Shown piece after piece: positions 58,915 through 64,000 of a DNA stretch of 64,000 nucleotides; position 1 is the stretch's first letter, and each line of letters begins with the position of its first letter. The position numbers and the translations under genes were made by a program. Below the pieces are notes generated by a model. That model was given only the letters and a program-made list of their open reading frames with translations. It ran no database searches and had not been told where the DNA came from. The stretch covers positions 6,891,503 to 6,955,502 of the forward strand of contig NC_045143.1 in assembly GCF_008831285.2 (NCBI RefSeq). Reading direction: 5' to 3'. This DNA is from Nymphaea colorata (taxonomy: Eukaryota > Streptophyta > Magnoliopsida > Nymphaeales > Nymphaeaceae).

Positions 58915-61900
58915 TTAATATAATACCTTAAAGGCAGTTATCCCAACTAAGTCTTTACACATATCGTGCTTCTCTTTAGGTAGAGACTTCATCATCATAT
59001 CTGCAGGATTATAATCTGTATGGATCTTATCAAGAACAAGTTGCTTCGACTCTAGAACATCACATATCCAATGATACCTCACGTCTATATGTTTTGACCT
59101 TGCATGAAAAGTATAATTCTTTCCAAGGTGAATAGCACTCTGACTGTCACAGTAAAACACATACTCGTCTTGACTAAATTGAAGTTCCTGCATGAACCTC
59201 TTCATCCATAGTAGCTCCATGCTCGCTTCTGTAGCTGCAATAAACTCTGCTTCAGTAGTAGATAATGCTACACATTTTTGAAGTCTGGATTGCCAAGAAA
59301 CTGCACCACCTGCATATATCAATAAATATCCAGATATAGATTTTCTCCCATCAATGTCTCCTGCCATGTCTGAATCTATATAGCCAATAAGAAAAGATTT
59401 TTCTGCCCCAAAACAAAGTGAAAAACTGCTAGTCTCACGAAGATATCTCAAAATCCATTTAACTTTTTCCCAGTGTTTCTTTCCTGAATTTGAGACAAAC
59501 CGACTAACAACTCCAACTGATTGAGCAATATCAGGTCTAGTACATACCATAGCATACATCAGACTACCTGTGACTGAGGCATATGGAATCTTCTCCATAT
59601 CTTTCTTTTCTGAATCTGTCCTTGGACTCTGCTTGGTGCTCCAACTTGAAATGCGCTGCAAGAGGGGTGCTAACTGGTTTTGCCTTGTTCATATGAAATC
59701 TTTGAAGTACCTTCTCAATGTAATTCTCCTGAGATAGCCATAGCTTCTTCGACTTCCTATCTCGCGTGATCTTCATACCCAAAATCTGACTAGCAGGTCC
59801 CAAGTCTTTCATAGCAAAAGACTTGCTCAACTTCTTTTTCAAGCTTAAAATTCTCGATATATTGTTGCCAACAATAAGCATGTCATCAACATAAATCAAC
59901 AAAATGACAAAATCATCATCTGAGAATTTCTTCACAAAGACGCAGTGATCTGAAGCAGTCTTGGTGTAGCCATACTCCCCCATAAATGACTCGAACTTCT
60001 TGTACCACTGCCTAGGTGCATGCTTCTGACAATACAAGTTTTTCTTTAATCTGCAAACATGGTTTTCTTTACCTTTCACAAGAAAACTTTCGGGTTGCAT
60101 CATGTAAATTTCTTCATCACGATCACCATGAAGAAATGTTATCTTTAAATCTATCTGCTCGATCTCCAAATCAAGACTGGCTGCCAAACTAAGAACAATT
60201 CTGATAGACGACATCTTGACCACCGGTGAGAATATCTCATCAAAGTCAACTCCTTTCCTCTGATTGAACCCCTTCACAACCAACCTAGCTTTGTATCTTG
60301 GGTTTAGAGAGTTTTCATCATGCTTCACTCTAAAAACCCATTTGTTTCTCAATGCCCTTTTGCATTGGGGTAACTCCACAAGCTCGAAGGTGTGGTTGTC
60401 GTAAAGTGACTGCATCTCATCCTTCATGGCTTCCATCCACTTTTCCTTGTGCACATCATGCATAGCTTCTTCATAGCATTCAGGCTCACTACTGTCAGTC
60501 AACAAAATATAGTCATGTGTGGGATATCTACTTGAGGGACGTCGCTCCCTCGTGGATCTCCGCTGTCGATCTACATTTGAGGAAGAACCCTCCAAATTAT
60601 AATCGTCATCTTCGTCATCTAAATTAGGAATATATGGCATGTCTACTTGTTCTTCTCTATCATGTATCTGCCCAATAGCATCATCTGGCACTGCTTTTGA
60701 AGTATTCTACAAAGAAATAGGCTCCACATCAACTGGCAAATAACTGCTATGAGAAGAATCTTTTACTGCTTTCTGAATATCCTCAATATTCTGATCTTCA
60801 GCAAATACCACATCCCTGCTTCTAACAAGCTTCTTCTCAATTGGATCATAAAATCTGTAACTAAATTCATCATGGCCATAACCCAGAAACACGCACTGCC
60901 TGCTTTTTTATTCCAACTTCGATCTCTCATCCTTCGGTATATGCACAAATGCCCTGCATCCAAATACACGTAAGTGCTCATAAGATATATTCTTCTCATA
61001 CCCAACTCTGTTAGGAACATCACCATCCAAAGAAACATGTGGAGACAAGTTAATCACATGAGTAGCAGTATGTAAAGCTTCACACAAAAAAGAATCAGAT
61101 AGTTTACCTTCAGATAAAAGACATCTAACTCTCTCCATGAGTATCATGTTCATTCTTTCTGCCACGCCATTCAACCGAGGAGTCTTAGGTGGAGTCTTCT
61201 GGTGCCTGATGCCATGAGATCTGCAATACTCATCAAATGGACCAATATACTCTCCCCCATTATCGCTGCAAACATACTTCAGCTTCTTTTCTGACTGCCT
61301 TTCAACCAATGCATGAAAGTCTTTAAAAACACCAAGGACTTGGTCTTTCCTCTTCAAAGAATAGACCCAAACTTTCCTGGAGAAATCATCAATAAATGTG
61401 ACAAAAGAAAGTGCACCACCATGTAAACTTACTTTCATAGGACCGCATACATTTGTATGAACCAACTCAAGTGCCTCTGACTTTCTAAAAGGTGGATGAC
61501 TCTTGAAAGAGACCCGCGTCTGCTTTCCTGCAAAACAATGACTGCATTTATCAAGTTTATCTTTCTTTACATCTTGTAGAAAGATTCTTTTTGATCAAGA
61601 ATTGCAGTCCCTTGTCACTCATATGTCCCAATCTCCTATGCCACAACTCAATAGATTTCTCATCCTGTGTCACATGTACCATGTCTCTGGAAATCAATGT
61701 CTGCATAGTATAAAGATTATTGCTGCATCTTTTGCCTCGAGCAATAATCAAGGAACCTCTGGTAAGCTTCTACTGGCCATCACCAAAAGTGTTGTGATAC
61801 CCTTCTTCATCGAGCCTTCCTGCAGAGATAAGATTCAGATGCATGTCAGGTGCATGCCTCACGTCTGTCAGCTTCAATAGAGCTCCATTCGCATTCTTCA

Positions 61901-62453
61901 GAATGACATCACCTCTGCCTACAACATGAGACAAAGAACCATTACCCATTCTCAAAGTTCCAAAATCACTAGAAATATATGAAGAGAAAAACTCTTTATG
62001 GGAAGTAACATGAAGAGCTGAACCACTATCAACAAGCCAACAAGTATCATCTCTGGCAACATTAACCATGTCAGCATCACAAACAATGAACATTTCATGT
62101 TGTGCAGCAGCTGCGACGTTATCATCTTGGTCATTTTTCTTCTCCTGTTTCTCCCCAATTTTATTCTTCTTCTTCAGCTGGAAGCAATACTTCTTTATGT
62201 GCCCTTTCTTTCCACAGTGGTGGCATTCCAAATTCTTATATCTGGGTTTGGACTTGCTTCTGCTTTTATCTCTGCCCCTGTCACTCTTGAATTTACTTCT
62301 CCATCTGTTCTCTGTGAAAAGAACCTCTGTCTGAGAAGAGCAAGCCTGAGATTTTCTTCTCATCTCCTCATTGAAAATACCTGACTTAACAGTCTCTAAA
62401 AAAACAACCCCATTAACTACAGAATTAGTAAGCGAGACTCTAAATGTCTTCAC
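58915..62453 (-). pseudogene. Copia gag-pol polyprotein, frame-broken
   Basis: From right to left: zinc knuckle CHHCGKKGHIKKYC and protease WLVDSGSALH (61770-62453), GAG-pre-integrase LWHRRLGHMS (61557-61751), integrase (60908-61465: VHTNVCGPM, FIDDFSRKVWVY, CSDNGGEY), a linker (60707-60892 and the start of the next frame, RRSTRERR), reverse transcriptase (59564-60691, YVDDM intact) and RNase H (58915-59661: DSDMAGD, ALSTTEAEF, YCDSQSA). Stops or frameshifts separate these blocks, and the gag N-terminus (62454-62940) is not in frame. The protein cannot be made as one chain. It belongs to the element at 58258-63581. Confidence 0.92.
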
Positions 62454-62929
62454 GAATCAGGCAAAGTAGCAAGCAATAATAATCCCAAAATCTCATCTTC
62501 AAATTTAACAACCATACTGGATAACTGATTGGTGATCCCCTGAAAATCATTTTGAAAATCTGACATTGAACTGCTCTCCCTGAATCTCAAATTCATCAAT
62601 ATTTTTAGAAGAAATAATTTACTACTTCCTGTCTTGGAGGCATAAAGATTTTCTAATTTTACCTACAAACTGCATGCATGATTTTCATCTTGGATATGGT
62701 TATAAACATTTTCATCCACAAATTGTTGAATGAAACCACAAACTTGTTCGTGTTAAAATTTTTCATTCCTCATCAGACTTAAAAGTAGGATTTTCTTTGG
62801 AAAAAATAGGGAGGTGCATAGCCTTCATATATAAGAGATCTTTCATCTTATTTTTTCATAGACTATAATTAGTCTCATTTAGGCTAATCATACGGCTAGT
62901 ACCAAAATCAATTTTGTTATCCACCATGT

Positions 62930-62943
62930 TGGCTCTGATACCA
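62930..62943 (-). other. Primer-binding site of the copia element in copy E
   Basis: TGGTATCAGAGCC on the minus strand, a few bases inside the 5' LTR that begins at 62947. Confidence 0.85.
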
Positions 62944-62946
62944 CTT

Positions 62947-63581
62947 TGTTGGGATAAAAGCGGATAGGACACAAATCTACTAAAATTGATTCAACAACAA
63001 AATATATCCCAAACCGATCATGTAATGAGCAACGAATCAACAACCAAGCAATCCAAGCAAAGTAATCACAATCACAAACTGCACAAGATGATTTTACATA
63101 AAAAACCCCTCAAAAACAATGAAGGTAAAAACCATGGGGTACTACGACCCAAACTCAATCTACTATAATCAATGATATAAGTTATCCCACGAAGGGCTAC
63201 ACAAAGCCAACCCTCAAATAATAATATCTCATCAAAACTATATGAGAAAACAAGGGAAATACCACCGATGTATTGGGAGAAATCGTTGATTGGGAGGAGA
63301 TGCGTCTGGCTTCCTCCTCGATATCAAAATCTTGCTCAATTCAAGTGCTCGCAGCCTTTTCTTCCTTGCCTTCCTCTTCTCCTTCTCTCCTCTTGCTGTG
63401 CAGCCACACACAAGATCTCCCCTTTCTCTTCCCCTTTCTTTTCCCCCAAAAAAGAAAACCTAGGAGAGAGAGAGACGTGGGAGAGATAGGAGGGCACCAT
63501 TGGGTGCCTCCCTTTTTCTTCGGCCCGTCACTTAAGTGACGGGCCGGATCGAGTCCTCTTGAGGCTGTACCCGACCCAACA
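62947..63581 (-). repeat. 5' LTR of the copia element in copy E
   Basis: 635 bp; extra bases relative to the other LTR include a segment around 63335-63355 and a second CCCCTTTCTTTTCC-like run near 63430. The U3 palindrome is extended to 24 bp here (63522-63545). Confidence 0.92.
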
Positions 63582-64000
63582 ATGGGTGCAACCCATAACC
63601 TAGATTTTAAGAAGCAGTAATAAAAAGCAATGGGACGTGTTGAGACCATCTACCATCTCCGGCGTCAGTCACAGAGACGTTGAACGAAAGCGCTTTGTAG
63701 TTCTCGAAGGAGTTGAGGACGGCGCCCTCGTCAGAAGCATTGGCCGACCGTATCGAGAATGAGTGTTGGGAGGCTCTTATTGGAACTGTTGAGTACAAAA
63801 CAATGCTATCGAGGTAGGGGACCATGACATCAACCCAGTCTTCCCCATTGATCTAAAGCTTCATCTTCCTCGATCGGCCGCCGGCCTGTGGCACGACGTC
63901 GGCAAACTCGAGGACGAGAAATAACCCTTCGTCCAGTCCCCCAGTCCAGTTGACCAAGATCTCATTCCGCGAGTAGACAGCAGTCTGCATCACAACCGAC

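Larger units (their letters stand above)
58258..63581 (-). mobile_element. Ty1/copia element in intron 3 of copy E
   Basis: A 5324-bp element on the minus strand: LTRs 58258-58863 (606 bp) and 62947-63581 (635 bp), both TGTTGGG...CCCAACA on the plus strand, flanked by the target duplication ATGGG (58253-58257 and 63582-63586). The primer-binding site lies next to the right LTR (about 62930-62943) and a purine-rich tract next to the left LTR. The LTRs differ by many substitutions and small indels, so the insertion is older than the other two complete elements. The polyprotein is broken into several frames. Confidence 0.95.
57123..64000 (-). pseudogene. Kinase-less malectin/LRR receptor copy E (continues off the right edge)
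   Basis: Recognised exons: exon 3 (63654 to beyond 64000, second malectin half), exon 4 (57865-57991, NWIADPCLPSPWDGLTC), LRR exons 57705-about 57775, 57549-57620 and 57376-57456, and a last exon 57123-57261 with IDGNSQICLQDQC and a hydrophobic tail ending MVIALVLVLSWMFV, then stop. Copies B and C continue into juxtamembrane and kinase exons; here these are absent. Lesions: TAG at 63853-63855 in exon 3 (Leu/Gln in paralogues), acceptor of exon 5 changed from GCAG to GCAA so that the next AG shifts the frame, and a copia element in intron 3. It resembles a receptor-like protein in layout, but the lesions argue for a pseudogene. Confidence 0.85.

Overview
The window is nuclear DNA of a flowering plant. 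It has intron-rich genes with GT-AG splice sites, AT-rich intergenic DNA, several Ty1/copia LTR retrotransposons whose primer-binding sites match the initiator-Met tRNA, and hAT-type miniature transposons. I cannot place the species from the sequence alone.

The backbone is a tandem array of one gene family, all on the minus strand: LRR receptor-like kinases of the malectin-like (LRR-I) type. Copy A (5505-7871) keeps only the signal-peptide exon and the first malectin exon. Copy B (12506-20186) is complete: 13 exons, 2700 coding bases, 899 residues, all splice phases consistent. Copy C (27782-40521) has the same 13-exon layout but carries a frameshift and an 84-base deletion in exon 2, and a full-length copia element inside its last kinase exon. 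Copy D (about 40690-42010) is only exon 1 plus the first bases of exon 2, fused directly upstream of copy C. A loose piece of malectin exon 3 lies at 44188-44308. Copy E (57123 to beyond the right edge) has LRR and transmembrane exons but no kinase; it has a nonsense codon, a damaged splice acceptor and a copia element in intron 3. Flanking DNA of the copies is also duplicated (9.5-12.5 kb, 24.6-27.8 kb, 43.0-44.2 kb and 56.3-56.6 kb), so the array grew by duplication of gene-plus-flank units and was then eroded by deletion, unequal exchange and transposons.

Mobile elements, left to right: a left-truncated copia element (1-3604) with an unusual leader made of a 21-bp minisatellite and a GC-rich segment; two nested hAT-like elements (4774-5422, with a MITE at 4934-5380); a short hAT MITE (22481-22685); a young, apparently intact copia element (28168-33050; LTRs identical by eye, 1413-codon polyprotein, GAGCT target duplication) in the kinase exon of copy C; a heavily decayed copia element (about 46300-49575); a LINE endonuclease scrap (about 49984-50190) cut by a third copia element (50191-54937, GAATT target duplication, mutated reverse transcriptase); and a fourth copia element (58258-63581, ATGGG target duplication) in copy E.

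Biologically, the only gene I regard as likely functional is the receptor kinase copy B, plus the polyprotein of the young retrotransposon. I found no RNA genes, CRISPR arrays or prokaryotic-type systems. The most informative feature is a stepwise series of decay states of one receptor gene, including a very recent kinase-exon insertion whose first LTR codon is an in-frame stop.
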